Part shown: positions 21,056 through 27,852 of the stretch, in pieces | Layout: each line of letters opens with the position of its first letter | How positions within the stretch are numbered: position 1 is the first letter of the stretch | Source of the DNA: an uncultured Methanofollis sp. | GTDB taxonomy: Archaea; Halobacteriota; Methanomicrobia; Methanomicrobiales; Methanofollaceae | Direction: 5' to 3' | Assembly: GCF_937919355.1 (NCBI RefSeq) | Contig: NZ_CALFSA010000243.1 | Coordinates: forward strand, 1 to 27,852 | Length of the DNA stretch: 27,852 bases | Translations under genes and position numbers: made by a program | Notes under the pieces: generated by a model | Database searches by the model: none | The model's input: the letters and a program-made list of their open reading frames with translations, nothing else | Told to the model about the DNA's origin: nothing

Positions 21056-21442
21056 TCAGGCCCCGACCTCCCGCGCGAGGCGCCAGGACGAGGCCTTCCA
21101 TGAGATGGCCATGACAAGGACCGTCGCGAGGATGACGGTGCCGACGTCGAGGGTGATGAGACCGAGTTCGTTGACCCAGAAGAGGGCGAAGAGGAAGAGG
21201 AGGGTGGCGAACCACGACCTTGCCGCGGCCTTTGCGCCTATGCTCTCCGTCATCTCGTCAGACTCGATGCCGTCGCCGAAGCGCTGGTGCCTGAGGACAC
21301 CGATGGTAGCCATCGCCGCCCCGGCCGCGACCATGCCTGAGGAGATGGCCGTGCTCGTGACGGCGCCGGTGATCGGGAGGGCGATGCCTGCCGCCGCCAC
21401 CAGGACGCCGGCACATATCTGGAGGAGGTATCGTGTTTTCAT
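21056..21442 (-). CDS. Small membrane protein, DUF2178-like, first tandem copy and first gene of the ABC operon
   Basis: 128 residues, four hydrophobic segments (near 5-26, 29-48, 76-94, 99-117) and the loop GDGIESDEMTESIGAKAAARSW between the second and third. Similarity to the next two genes is strongest in the third helix. ATG 21442 follows a short SD-like GTGAT with 3-nt spacing. Its promoter region holds three operator-like repeats and two TATA-like elements, so this gene is first in a tightly controlled operon ending with the XRE regulator. Confidence 0.83.
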   Translation of the reverse strand: MKTRYLLQICAGVLVAAAGIALPITGAVTSTAISSGMVAAGAAMATIGVLRHQRFGDGIESDEMTESIGAKAAARSWFATLLFLFALFWVNELGLITLDVGTVILATVLVMAISWKASSWRLAREVGA

Positions 21443-21452
21443 GGGATCACAT

Positions 21453-21521
21453 GTGAGAAATACATCACTATATGTGGGGTATTCATCACTTCCCCTATAT
21501 ACTTTGTGGGATATTTCTCAC
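21453..21521 (-). promoter_or_regulatory. Promoter with three 16-bp operator-like repeats around the TATA box
   Basis: Three imperfect dyads of form GTGRG-N7-TCAC lie at 21453-21468 (GTGAGAAATACATCAC), 21474-21489 (GTGGGGTATTCATCAC) and 21506-21521 (GTGGGATATTTCTCAC). Their starts are 21 and 32 bp apart, about two and three helical turns. The outer two also form a perfect 12-bp inverted repeat, ATGTGAGAAATA/TATTTCTCACAT (21451-21462 and 21512-21523). The minus-strand TATA box GTATATAGG (21494-21502) lies between the second and third site, so a bound repressor would block TBP and the start site. The XRE protein of the same operon is the natural candidate ligand. Confidence 0.65.
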
Positions 21522-21523
21522 AT

Positions 21524-21729
21524 CGGTGCGGATTGCCGTACCTCATACTCCCCCTTCAGGTACTCTCTTCACGCCCCGTGTGTGAAAATCCTGGACCGCG
21601 AGGAGATAGCGTGAGGTCAGGCAGATGGATTCTCTTAATGGAATTACAGAGAGGCGCTGATCATGAAAAGAGAGTCCGTATGGATTCAAAAAACAATATT
21701 CTTATGCTGACCCGGAAGATCATTGCGCT
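21524..21729 (+). promoter_or_regulatory. Rest of the divergent intergenic region; promoter of the small plus-strand membrane protein
   Basis: No convincing gene is visible. CAATATTCTTA near 21694-21704 is a weak TATA-like element; a start about 25 nt on gives a leader of only a few bases before ATG 21730, matching the lack of a good SD there. A 6-bp inverted repeat GTACCT/AGGTAC lies at 21538-21543 and 21558-21563. Confidence 0.3.
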
Positions 21730-22029
21730 ATGGCAGAAATTAAACATCTTGGCATCTTTTCGGTTGCAAAGATCTCAGGCGTCCTCTACCTGATCATCGG
21801 ACTGATCGTCGGTTTCATCTTCGCCCTCCTCTCCCTCCTCGGCATGGTCGCGCCCGGGGGTGCTGGCATGGCCACGGCAGGACTCGGAGGCATTGCTCTT
21901 CTTATCATGACATTCTTCTTTGCTATCTTCTACGGGATCCTCGGTTTCATCATCGGCGGACTCTTTGCATGGCTCTATAATATCGCCGCGGCATGGGTCG
22001 GCGGGATCGAGATGGAGATCAGGGAGTGA
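21730..22029 (+). CDS. Small hydrophobic membrane protein, DUF3566-like shape; function unknown
   Basis: 99 residues. After MAEIKHLGIFSVAKISG come two or three membrane segments (about 17-42, 47-75 and 68-88) rich in Gly, Ala and Phe, then a short acidic end GGIEMEIRE. The SVAKISGVLYLIIGLIVG opening recalls small archaeal membrane proteins related to DUF3566. It stands alone on the plus strand, divergent from the ABC operon and converging with the sensor gene 10 nt away. ATG 21730 lacks an SD and is probably read from a nearly leaderless mRNA. Confidence 0.8.
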   Translation: MAEIKHLGIFSVAKISGVLYLIIGLIVGFIFALLSLLGMVAPGGAGMATAGLGGIALLIMTFFFAIFYGILGFIIGGLFAWLYNIAAAWVGGIEMEIRE

Positions 22030-22048
22030 GGTCCCCCTCTCACCTCAC
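22026..22048. terminator. Short hairpin spanning two converging stop codons
   Basis: GTGAGGT (22026-22032) and ACCTCAC (22042-22048) are a perfect 7-bp inverted repeat around a 9-nt loop. It covers the TGA of the plus-strand membrane protein and the TGA of the minus-strand sensor. It could act as a shared terminator, though no strong T-run follows on either side. Confidence 0.35.
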
Positions 22049-24256
22049 CTCGTCGAAGAGACCGTACTGCCTTTTGAGCACGTCTCTCACCTTGTCGGAC
22101 TCCACCCATCCCCTGTCGAGTTCGGAGACGATCCCATCGATCTCGCGTGCGAGTTCGATGATCTTCGGGGCGAGCGGTGACTCCTCAAGGGCGGCGAAGC
22201 CGATGATCCCCTGGAGGGGGTTCCTGATCTCGTCGTTCAGGACGGCAAACTGTCCCATGTTCCTTTCTATCTGTTGATATGCCTCACGTGCCTCCTCTTC
22301 CATCCTCTTCCTCTCGGTGATGTCCCGTGCGATGGAGAGGACGACGTCCTGGCCATTCTGGGTGAAGAGGTGGAGGTTGACCTCGACGAGAATGGCCTGC
22401 CTCTCTCTGTTGAAAAATGCTCCCTCGACCCTGCAATGTCTGGTGGCGAGGAGGGTCTGGGTTATCTCGCCCGTACGATCATCGATACAGGCATCAACAA
22501 TGTCCCGCAGGGGGACCCGGAGCAGTTCTTCGTGAGGATAACCAAGCATTGCGGTGGCGGCATCATTTGCCTCAAGGATCCTGACCTCTCTCCCTGGTTT
22601 CGGGATCTCGGTGACGAGGATTGTGTCGGTCACGTTTTTGAAGAACTCCCTGTACTTCTCCTCGCTCTTTGCCAGGGCACGTTCTGCCTGTTTCCTGGCA
22701 GTGATCTCGATGAGAGTGCCGACCACTGCCGGTTTTCCCTGGTAGAGATACGACGAGCAGAAGACCTCGACAATGATCTCGCTCCCGTCTTTTGTTCTTC
22801 CCGGGAGTTCTGCATGGAAGGACGCCTCGGGGTCGGTCATATGAAGGTCCAGGGTCTCCCTGCCCTCCAGGGAGAGGAGAGAACTGAGCCTGACTTTATC
22901 AATGAGTTCTTCCCTTCGATACCTGAAAATCTCGCAGAAACGTGGGTTGGCCTGTTTGAGGAGATCGTCCTGGACGATGAAGACCCCGGCGAGCGACCTC
23001 TCGACAGGCCTGCGGTATATCTCCTCTGTTCTCGCCCTCTGGACGGCCGCCCCGATGATCCGCCCGATTGCAGGGACTGCGTCCAGTTCTGCGGGAGACC
23101 AGAGATTTTCTTCGGTGCAGTAGTCCATACCGATGAACCCCCACCATCTCCAGCCCGCAAAGATCGGCGCCTCCACGAGGGAGAGGACTCCCTGTGGTTC
23201 CAGATATGCACGTTCGATCGCGGGGAAGGTGCGGACGGTCCCGGCAACGACCCGCCCGGCCGAGAGGATCTCCTGCCAGCGGGGTGCAGCCCTGCTGTAC
23301 GGCAAAGCCTGCAATGCAGGGTTATCGATCTGCTGCGGCGTCCTCGTAGCCGTCCACTCGTGCACCTGGTTCATCAGGACCTCGCCGGTGACCGGGTCGG
23401 TTGTGTTCTTGAAGATATAGACCCTGCTTGCCCCTGTTGCCTCGCCAAGTTGCCTGAGCACGCCCGGGATCTCGTCTTCCCATTCCGACGCACCGAGGAA
23501 TCTTTCCGCGGCATAGTTAACGGCTTGCAATACCCTTTCTCTCCTTTTCAGTGCGATTTCCACGGCTTCTCGCGGGTTCCTGTAGCGGGGGAGGAAGGTG
23601 TCTCTCTGGCCTCGTCGCCCCATTGTCCTCTGACCTGTCCGAATGGGGGATAATACCGGATTCTGCCTGCGTTTCATTGGCATGGGTGTGGGGTCTGGTG
23701 TTGTTTCTCTTCCGGGTCTTTCGGCACCAGTCTCCCTGGCGGTGCCGCCTGCTGTTGTGCCAATCTGTATCAGAACCGAACACTCTTCCTCCGTGAACCC
23801 GTGTTTTTGCGTGCTGGCCAGAGTGAGCGCCCCTATCACCCTCTCCCCGGCGCGGAGGGGGACGCTGGCAAGGGAGACGATCCCGAGCGTCGTGGCCTGT
23901 TCGGGGTGTAACCTGGCATGATCCCCGGTGAAGACGGGTTGTCCCTTGCGGAACACTGTATCATAAAATGGACTGTCGATTCCGATCTCCCCGATCCGTG
24001 CCGCAGGGACACCCGAGGTGCAGATCACCCTGGTTTCCCCCTGATCATCCGTGGCCAGGTCGATCCACCCGATCGGGAAGTCCAGTGTCTGGAGAGTCGA
24101 AGCAAGGAGGCCTTCGAGGTCTGCATGGTCGTAAAGAGGTCTTTCCTTCTCTTTCCTCTCTTCCTTTTCACGCTGGTCGCTGGCCCTGTCCGTCGTGCCG
24201 GGACATGAGGCGTGGACAGGAGATACTTGTAGAGACTCTTTCCTCTGAAAGGACAT
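22040..24256 (-). CDS. Multi-domain sensor protein (GAF-GAF-PAS-PAS) with degenerate kinase-like tail
   Basis: 738 residues from ATG 24256. Domains: GAF at about 52-172 (PIGWIDLATDD...LGIVSLASVPLRAGERVIGAL); a Pro/Arg-rich linker; a second GAF at about 240-410 (ATGASRVYIFKN...GVLSLVEAPIFAGWRWWGFIG); PAS at 416-525 (FIVQDDLLKQANPRF...GTLIEITARKQAE); PAS with S-box at 530-652 (EEKYREFFKNVTDTIL...SIARDITERKRMEE). The tail has LNDEIRNPLQGIIGF (673-687), which aligns with the kinase H-box but has Asp where the phosphoacceptor His should be, and no HATPase domain follows. It cannot act as an ordinary histidine kinase; it may sense ligands and work through partners. No membrane segment seen. The frame extends 18 codons to a TTG at 24310, a less likely start. 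Confidence 0.88.
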   Translation of the reverse strand: MSFQRKESLQVSPVHASCPGTTDRASDQREKEERKEKERPLYDHADLEGLLASTLQTLDFPIGWIDLATDDQGETRVICTSGVPAARIGEIGIDSPFYDTVFRKGQPVFTGDHARLHPEQATTLGIVSLASVPLRAGERVIGALTLASTQKHGFTEEECSVLIQIGTTAGGTARETGAERPGRETTPDPTPMPMKRRQNPVLSPIRTGQRTMGRRGQRDTFLPRYRNPREAVEIALKRRERVLQAVNYAAERFLGASEWEDEIPGVLRQLGEATGASRVYIFKNTTDPVTGEVLMNQVHEWTATRTPQQIDNPALQALPYSRAAPRWQEILSAGRVVAGTVRTFPAIERAYLEPQGVLSLVEAPIFAGWRWWGFIGMDYCTEENLWSPAELDAVPAIGRIIGAAVQRARTEEIYRRPVERSLAGVFIVQDDLLKQANPRFCEIFRYRREELIDKVRLSSLLSLEGRETLDLHMTDPEASFHAELPGRTKDGSEIIVEVFCSSYLYQGKPAVVGTLIEITARKQAERALAKSEEKYREFFKNVTDTILVTEIPKPGREVRILEANDAATAMLGYPHEELLRVPLRDIVDACIDDRTGEITQTLLATRHCRVEGAFFNRERQAILVEVNLHLFTQNGQDVVLSIARDITERKRMEEEAREAYQQIERNMGQFAVLNDEIRNPLQGIIGFAALEESPLAPKIIELAREIDGIVSELDRGWVESDKVRDVLKRQYGLFDEVR

Positions 24257-24310
24257 GCATTCATCTCGCTCGCAAGAAGGGGATTGCGGGTATATCGTGA
24301 ATACTCGCAA

Positions 24311-24406
24311 TTGATAGATATATTGTTCTATCCGTCATTCCCTCTAAAAATGTCATTTTATTATATATCGGATGTTTTATTGTTAAATCCCCTGGAGGAG
24401 AGGAAT
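24311..24406 (-). promoter_or_regulatory. AT-rich promoter island of the sensor gene
   Basis: Bases 24301-24360 contain only 18 G or C, in sharp contrast to the surrounding genes. On the minus strand several TATA-like elements occur: CGATATATAATAAAATG near 24353-24369 and CAATATATCTATC near 24313-24325. The second is about 60 nt before ATG 24256. A short imperfect repeat AGAGGA/TCCTCT (24399-24416) spans the MFS stop codon and may contribute to termination. Confidence 0.45.
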
Positions 24407-25930
24407 TTAATCCTCTGATGCTCCTGTCCCCCTCGTCTCGCTTTCATATGCCCTCCTCTCCGGTTTTGTCTCCTCCAATTCTTGCGTTCTGGTGACAGGC
24501 GGCCGTACCAGCGCCCGCAATCTTGCGGTGGAGAGGTTGCGCACCTCCCGCCGCACCTCTGCGATGAGTTCGCGGATGACGATACGCTCCTTCACCTCCC
24601 CGTCTTCATGGACGGCCGAGAGGCGGTGGAGGGAGTACAGCCCGATAATGAATGCAAAGAAGAAGAAGAAGTCCCAGTGCTGGAAGTCGAGGGTGTTCAG
24701 GACAATGGTGCCCGCCGGGTCGCTCCAGGTGAGGGTGAGGGATGCCTGCCGTGCGGCGAAGAAATCGGCAAAAAGCCCGCCGACGATGGGGGCGATCCCT
24801 GCGGCGAGGTAGTTGGTGATGCTTGCGGCTGCGATATATGCGGTGGCGTGGCCCTGCGGTGCGAGTTTGAGGCCGATGTAGTTCGTGGAGAGGGTGACCC
24901 CGGCCGTCGAGATCCCTGTGAGGATATGGATGGCGATGAGGAGGGGGACAGTGAGGAAGTACGGGTCAGGAAGCGTGGTGAAGGTCCAGGCCAGGATCGC
25001 GATCATGAAGATCGGGCCGCTGATCTGGAGGACCGACTTGTGGCTGAGGCGGTCGGCGGTGTGTCCCCAGACCTTGAATGAGGCGACCGAAGCGATCTGG
25101 CTGAGGACGACAAGGGCGATCACCCACCCGATGTTCATGCCAAGTTTCTGGAGCATGTAGACGGTGAAGAAGGGGGTGGCGAGGTTGACGGCGAAGTTCC
25201 AGGAACCGAGGAAGATGAGGAGGTTCCGGAAGTTCCTGTCAGAGGCCGGTTCCATCAGGATCGTGCGGATCTCCGGGGCCTCCTCCTCCTGGATCAGGGG
25301 CTCAGGCGTCCTGGAGAGGATGATGATCCCGGCCATCCCGGCGAGGTATCCGCCCAGGAAGAGGATAGAATAGGCGGTGAGTTCTCCCCCGGTCCCTGTT
25401 TTCCAGAAGTCGATGAAAAAGGCGGCGGCCAGGGAGAGGATGATGGCAAGGATTGTGGAGAGGCGCATCCTCCTGGAGAAGAAGTCCCCGATCTCTGCCT
25501 GCGGGAGGAGGTCATGTATCCACGAGTTCCATGCACAGTGCGAGATGCCAGCCAGGATGGAGTAACAGCACATCGCCCCGACGAGTGCCCAGACCGCTCC
25601 CGGTGGCGGGACAAGGAAGGGGATGACGGCGATGACAGCCCAGAACGTCCTGGCCATGAATGAAGCCGTGACCGTAAGGCGCCGGCGGTTCCGGATCTTT
25701 TCCACCAGGTAGACTGCCGGCATCTGGAAGAGTTCTGCGAGGGGGGGAATGGCGGCGAGGAGGCCGATGATCGTGTTCGAGGCGCCGAGATGGAGGGCGA
25801 AGGCGACGAGGAAGACCCCCCCGGTGAGGGTGACCATTGCCTGGGTGACTATCCCGTCCCAGAGGACGAGGCGGAGACCGCGCCTCCGTTCGTCCGTACT
25901 CATATTCTCTGTCGGGTTCAGGTCCTGCAT
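24407..25930 (-). CDS. Major facilitator superfamily transporter
   Basis: 507 residues with about 12 hydrophobic segments, the first near 25-48 (LVLWDGIVTQAMVTLTGGVFLV) and the last near 418-440 (HWDFFFFFAFIIGLYSL). The loop after helix 2 (YLVEKIRNRRRLTV) carries the basic cluster of MFS loop 2-3, repeated in the second half as GHTADRLSHKSVLQ. The final ~65 residues are charged and cytoplasmic (EDGEVKERIVIRELIAEV onward), ending in an acidic/Ser tail; this tail is longer than usual for the family. Similar proteins are common in methanogens without known substrate. ATG 25930 is used; an internal ATG at 25903 is possible. A TATA box lies about 75 nt upstream. Confidence 0.9.
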   Translation of the reverse strand: MQDLNPTENMSTDERRRGLRLVLWDGIVTQAMVTLTGGVFLVAFALHLGASNTIIGLLAAIPPLAELFQMPAVYLVEKIRNRRRLTVTASFMARTFWAVIAVIPFLVPPPGAVWALVGAMCCYSILAGISHCAWNSWIHDLLPQAEIGDFFSRRMRLSTILAIILSLAAAFFIDFWKTGTGGELTAYSILFLGGYLAGMAGIIILSRTPEPLIQEEEAPEIRTILMEPASDRNFRNLLIFLGSWNFAVNLATPFFTVYMLQKLGMNIGWVIALVVLSQIASVASFKVWGHTADRLSHKSVLQISGPIFMIAILAWTFTTLPDPYFLTVPLLIAIHILTGISTAGVTLSTNYIGLKLAPQGHATAYIAAASITNYLAAGIAPIVGGLFADFFAARQASLTLTWSDPAGTIVLNTLDFQHWDFFFFFAFIIGLYSLHRLSAVHEDGEVKERIVIRELIAEVRREVRNLSTARLRALVRPPVTRTQELEETKPERRAYESETRGTGASED

Positions 25931-26100
25931 CCCGTCAACGTTCCCCCTGTATACGTGAAGGGTCTGTACCGCGCTATGAAAACGTTGTGAAGGGATCAGA
26001 TTGCTTTATATCGGATGTATCCCCGGCCGAACGCAAATATCCCCGATCAAATCATGCGGATCTCGCAAGGTGGCGGGAAGGAGGAGGCGAGGTGCGGTGG
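25931..26100. promoter_or_regulatory. Intergenic region upstream of the MFS gene, with a two-way TATA element
   Basis: GATATAAAG on the minus strand (CTTTATATC on plus, 26004-26012) is a good TATA box for the MFS gene, giving a leader of about 50 nt. The plus-strand reading TTTATAT could also drive the small ORF at 26101, whose SD-like GGAGGAGGCGAGGTG lies at 26080-26094. Confidence 0.45.
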
Positions 26101-26352
26101 ATGAACTCTTCACGGTGGGATGCGGTCGGTTTTCTGGCCCGGGCAGAGGTGAACCCCGGACACGGGGCATGGTTGCCTGAGCAGGATGCGGCCGGCAACG
26201 ACCTCGTCATGGCCGGGGCGTCCCCCTCGCGCACCTGCGTCCCTGAAGACCCCTGTCGCGGGATTTTTCACACCCCCTCCATCTGCTTCGCCGGACAGAC
26301 ATTGCAGATGGAGAAGAGCACCTCCTCCTCCTTCTCCCGGAGAGGGCAGTAA
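26101..26352 (+). CDS. Possible small ORF, 83 residues; uncertain
   Basis: This is the only sensible reading of the 337-nt strip between the MFS and DUF2115 genes. ATG 26101 has GAGGTG 6 nt upstream, and the protein opens MNSSRWDAVGFLARAEVNPG and continues with an even, mostly G/C-ending codon use up to about residue 55. The last 28 codons overlap the 3' end of the DUF2115 gene on the other strand and are Ser/Gly-rich shadow sequence. I recognise no family. It may be a real small gene, a decayed fragment whose true end was lost, or chance. Confidence 0.3.
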   Translation: MNSSRWDAVGFLARAEVNPGHGAWLPEQDAAGNDLVMAGASPSRTCVPEDPCRGIFHTPSICFAGQTLQMEKSTSSSFSRRGQ

Positions 26353-26843
26353 TATTCCTCCCCCCTCTTCTCGACGACGAATCCGCCGGGGAAGGGTGTG
26401 CCGACAGGGTGGCCAGGCCCCCCCTCGACGAACATCACGAAACCTGCCATCAGGTAGTAGAAGAGGGTGTGGAGGGGATTTTTCAGGCCGAAGTCGGTGT
26501 CGCCGTCGTCCAGGCACCCCGGGACGATGAGGCCGACGAACATGTCAAAGCGATCCGGGTCGGCGATCCGGCCCTCCAGCCCCGCAAAAGATCCTGAACG
26601 GTGGCCGAGCATCAGGCGGTGGTAGGCCCCGAAGAGTTGCGCCTCGAAGTACGGCCGCACGCGGGAGCGGTACGGTTCCGGGAGGCGGTCGACTTCCTTC
26701 CTGACCCCCCCGCCGATCCGCTGGAGGTCGAAGAGGGTGTACCTCTCCACCTCGACGGCGATCGCCTCTGCAAGACTGCCGCGGCTCCTGCACCGGGCAA
26801 GGCGGTCGGCGGCGGCATGGATACGGTCGGCAGGGTCGGGCAT
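26268..26843 (-). CDS. DUF2115 / UPF0305 family protein
   Basis: 191 residues. The C-terminal half is diagnostic: KNPLHTLFYYLMAGFVMFVEG, GHPVGTPFPGGFVVE, YYCPLREKEEE and the ending ICNVCPAKQ, with a pair of cysteines (C-x2-C) and a further Cys in YYCP that could bind metal. The N-terminal half is helical (RIHAAADRLARCRSRGSLAEA). This family is known essentially from methanogens and has no assigned function. ATG 26843 has GGAGAG 3-8 nt upstream and lies 13 nt after the stop of the glycosyltransferase gene, so the two are one operon. Its 3' end overlaps the doubtful plus-strand ORF. Confidence 0.9.
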   Translation of the reverse strand: MPDPADRIHAAADRLARCRSRGSLAEAIAVEVERYTLFDLQRIGGGVRKEVDRLPEPYRSRVRPYFEAQLFGAYHRLMLGHRSGSFAGLEGRIADPDRFDMFVGLIVPGCLDDGDTDFGLKNPLHTLFYYLMAGFVMFVEGGPGHPVGTPFPGGFVVEKRGEEYYCPLREKEEEVLFSICNVCPAKQMEGV

Positions 26844-26856
26844 GGACTCTCCGGGG

Positions 26857-27549
26857 TCATCCCCACCTGATCTTCATCAGACTGACAAACATCTTCCACG
26901 AATACGAGAGCCTGAAGGTCGACCCCTCCGAGTGCTTCCAGGTGATCGGGTACTCCCTCACCTGATACCCCTTCTTCTGCAGACGCCAGAGGATCTCGAG
27001 GTCGGTCTCAAAACCCCTGCCCTGCAGGTCGTCGACGATGTCCATGACCGCCTCCCTTGTGAACACCTTCGCACCGCACTGGGTGTCCCTGAAGGGAAGG
27101 CCGAAGAGGATGTGCGCAAAGACGATATTGAATATCCTGCTTATCGCCCTCCGCATAAGGGGCTGTTTGATGGTGATCTTTGATCCCTTCAGTCTCCGCG
27201 AACCGATCAACCCGTCTGCTCCGTCCAGGGCATCGAACATCCCCTTTATCTCGGCAGGTTCGGCCGATTCGTCCGCGTCGGCAAAACCGATCCTCTGTCC
27301 GTGCGACGCCCTGAAACCCTCGATGATCGCGCCTCCCTTCCCCAGGCGTTCTGGATATCGCAGGAGTCTGACCTCCGGGTTCTCCTTCGAGACCTCCCCG
27401 ACGATCTCCGCCGTGCGGTCGGGCCCGTCGCATACGACGATGATCTCGTGCCCGGAGAATGCCCGGGTAAATGCGGTGAGGACCGACCTGATCCTTGCTT
27501 CTTCGTTATATGCTGGTATAATCACTGAATAGAGACCTTTCTCTCCCAT
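26857..27549 (-). CDS. GT2-family glycosyltransferase (dolichol-phosphate glycosyltransferase-like)
   Basis: 230 residues, a soluble GT-A domain without added membrane helices. Motifs: SVIIPAYNEEARI (8-20), IIVVCDGPDRTAE (36-48), LGKGGAIIEGFRAS (69-82), the metal/nucleotide site ADADES (90-95) and RDTQCGAKVFTREAV (the QCGAK motif typical of ALG5/DPM-type enzymes). It would move a sugar from a nucleotide donor onto a dolichyl phosphate carrier for N-glycan or cell-surface synthesis. ATG 27549 has GAGG 5 nt upstream. TATA boxes at 27621-27637 precede it, and a second GT2 gene is divergent from it. Confidence 0.92.
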   Translation of the reverse strand: MGEKGLYSVIIPAYNEEARIRSVLTAFTRAFSGHEIIVVCDGPDRTAEIVGEVSKENPEVRLLRYPERLGKGGAIIEGFRASHGQRIGFADADESAEPAEIKGMFDALDGADGLIGSRRLKGSKITIKQPLMRRAISRIFNIVFAHILFGLPFRDTQCGAKVFTREAVMDIVDDLQGRGFETDLEILWRLQKKGYQVREYPITWKHSEGSTFRLSYSWKMFVSLMKIRWG

Positions 27550-27620
27550 GTACGCCTCAATGTCCTTTTTCGGTGGTGAACGCGAGGACGATCCTTCGTG
27601 TCAGATCATCGGCGTAACGC

Positions 27621-27678
27621 TATATACGATTTTATACCTGCCCCCTCTCTCCCCCGTCCCTCCGGCGACACTATATAG
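27621..27678. promoter_or_regulatory. Divergent promoter pair between two GT2 glycosyltransferase genes
   Basis: Minus-strand elements GTATAAAAT (27629-27637) and GTATATA (27621-27627) serve the gene starting at 27549, leaving a leader of 50-60 nt with an SD. Plus-strand CTATATAG (27671-27678) serves the gene starting at 27709; initiation about 25 nt on leaves fewer than 10 nt before the ATG, and no SD is present, so that mRNA is probably leaderless. Confidence 0.6.
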
Positions 27679-27708
27679 GGGCAGAATAACCATTAATCTA
27701 CGATAACC

Positions 27709-27852
27709 ATGGACCGATCTCCTCCGGCGCTTTCGGTGGTCCTTCCGTCCCTGAACGAAGAAGTGACCATCGCCGACTGCATCACCAGGATCAGGCGGGT
27801 CTTTGCAGACCTCGGTATCGAGGGGGAGATCGTCATCGCCGATTCGTCCCAC
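27709..27852 (+). CDS. GT2-family glycosyltransferase, 5' fragment (continues outside window)
   Basis: The first 48 residues are present and the frame is open to the window edge. ALSVVLPSLNEEVTIADCI (7-25) and GEIVIADSSH match the start of dolichol-phosphate-mannose-synthase-like GT2 enzymes, where the acidic residue in IADSS binds the nucleotide. It is divergent from the GT2 gene at 26857, suggesting a locus for glycan assembly that continues to the right. The minus-strand frame through this stretch is a shadow. Acceptor and donor cannot be told from the fragment. Confidence 0.82.
   Translation, partial: MDRSPPALSVVLPSLNEEVTIADCITRIRRVFADLGIEGEIVIADSSH

Noticed and set aside
21538..21563. 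GTACCT/AGGTAC inverted repeat as an additional operator
   Set aside because: Only 6-bp arms with a 14-nt spacer and no relation to the 16-bp repeats; could be chance.
27601..27852. Minus-strand 83-codon frame at the right edge
   Set aside because: Antiparallel to the clear GT2 start on the plus strand and spans both divergent promoters.

Overview
The window is GC-rich DNA from a euryarchaeon, most likely a methanogen of the Methanomicrobiales (Methanoculleus/Methanofollis-like). Evidence: a DUF2115/UPF0305 protein, archaeal bifunctional sugar-1-phosphate nucleotidylyltransferases, a THEP1-type NTPase, a two-gene SufC-SufB pair, and gene starts preceded by archaeal TATA boxes rather than bacterial -35/-10 elements. 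Gene ends very often overlap the next start as ATGA, GTGA or TGATG, so most genes sit in tightly coupled operons. I see no tRNA, rRNA, CRISPR array or insertion sequence. All family names come from reading motifs, not from database searches.

Region 1 (1-8770, minus strand, transcribed from 8770 down) is a sugar-nucleotide operon: glmM, two tandem nucleotidylyltransferases, glmS, then a left-handed beta-helix acetyltransferase, a DegT-family aminotransferase, a Gfo/Idh/MocA dehydrogenase and a nucleotide-sugar 6-dehydrogenase that runs off the left edge. Together they would convert fructose-6-P to UDP-GlcNAc and then to a 2,3-diacetamido (uronic acid) sugar of the kind found in methanogen N-glycans. 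A gene-free stretch (8771-9237) carries the operon's TATA box and a GC-rich inverted-repeat block.

Region 2 (9238-12943, minus) reads sufC, sufB/D, pcm, a cyclase-family hydrolase and a cysteine-rich protein, tightly packed. A perfect 15-bp palindrome lies upstream of sufC. Region 3 (13161-15143, minus) holds a membrane-anchored transglutaminase-like protein and a HAD phosphatase; the HAD stop codon lies inside the next gene's TATA box.

Region 4 (15232-17762, plus) has two tandem cysteine-rich paralogs, a THEP1-like NTPase that apparently starts at CTG, and a ROK-family sugar kinase. A hairpin separates it from the converging Region 5 (17859-21442, minus): four small membrane proteins (three clearly related, DUF2178-like), an ABC ATPase, an ABC-2 permease, an XRE-type regulator and a 37-residue ORF that overlaps the regulator by GTGA. 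Three 16-bp operator-like repeats flank this operon's TATA box. This is the best candidate for an undescribed, self-regulated membrane system.

Region 6 (21730-27852) has a small membrane protein (+), a GAF-GAF-PAS-PAS sensor with a degenerate kinase-like tail (-), an MFS transporter (-), a possible small plus-strand ORF, a DUF2115 protein and a GT2 glycosyltransferase (-), and the start of a second, divergent GT2 glycosyltransferase (+) that runs off the right edge.
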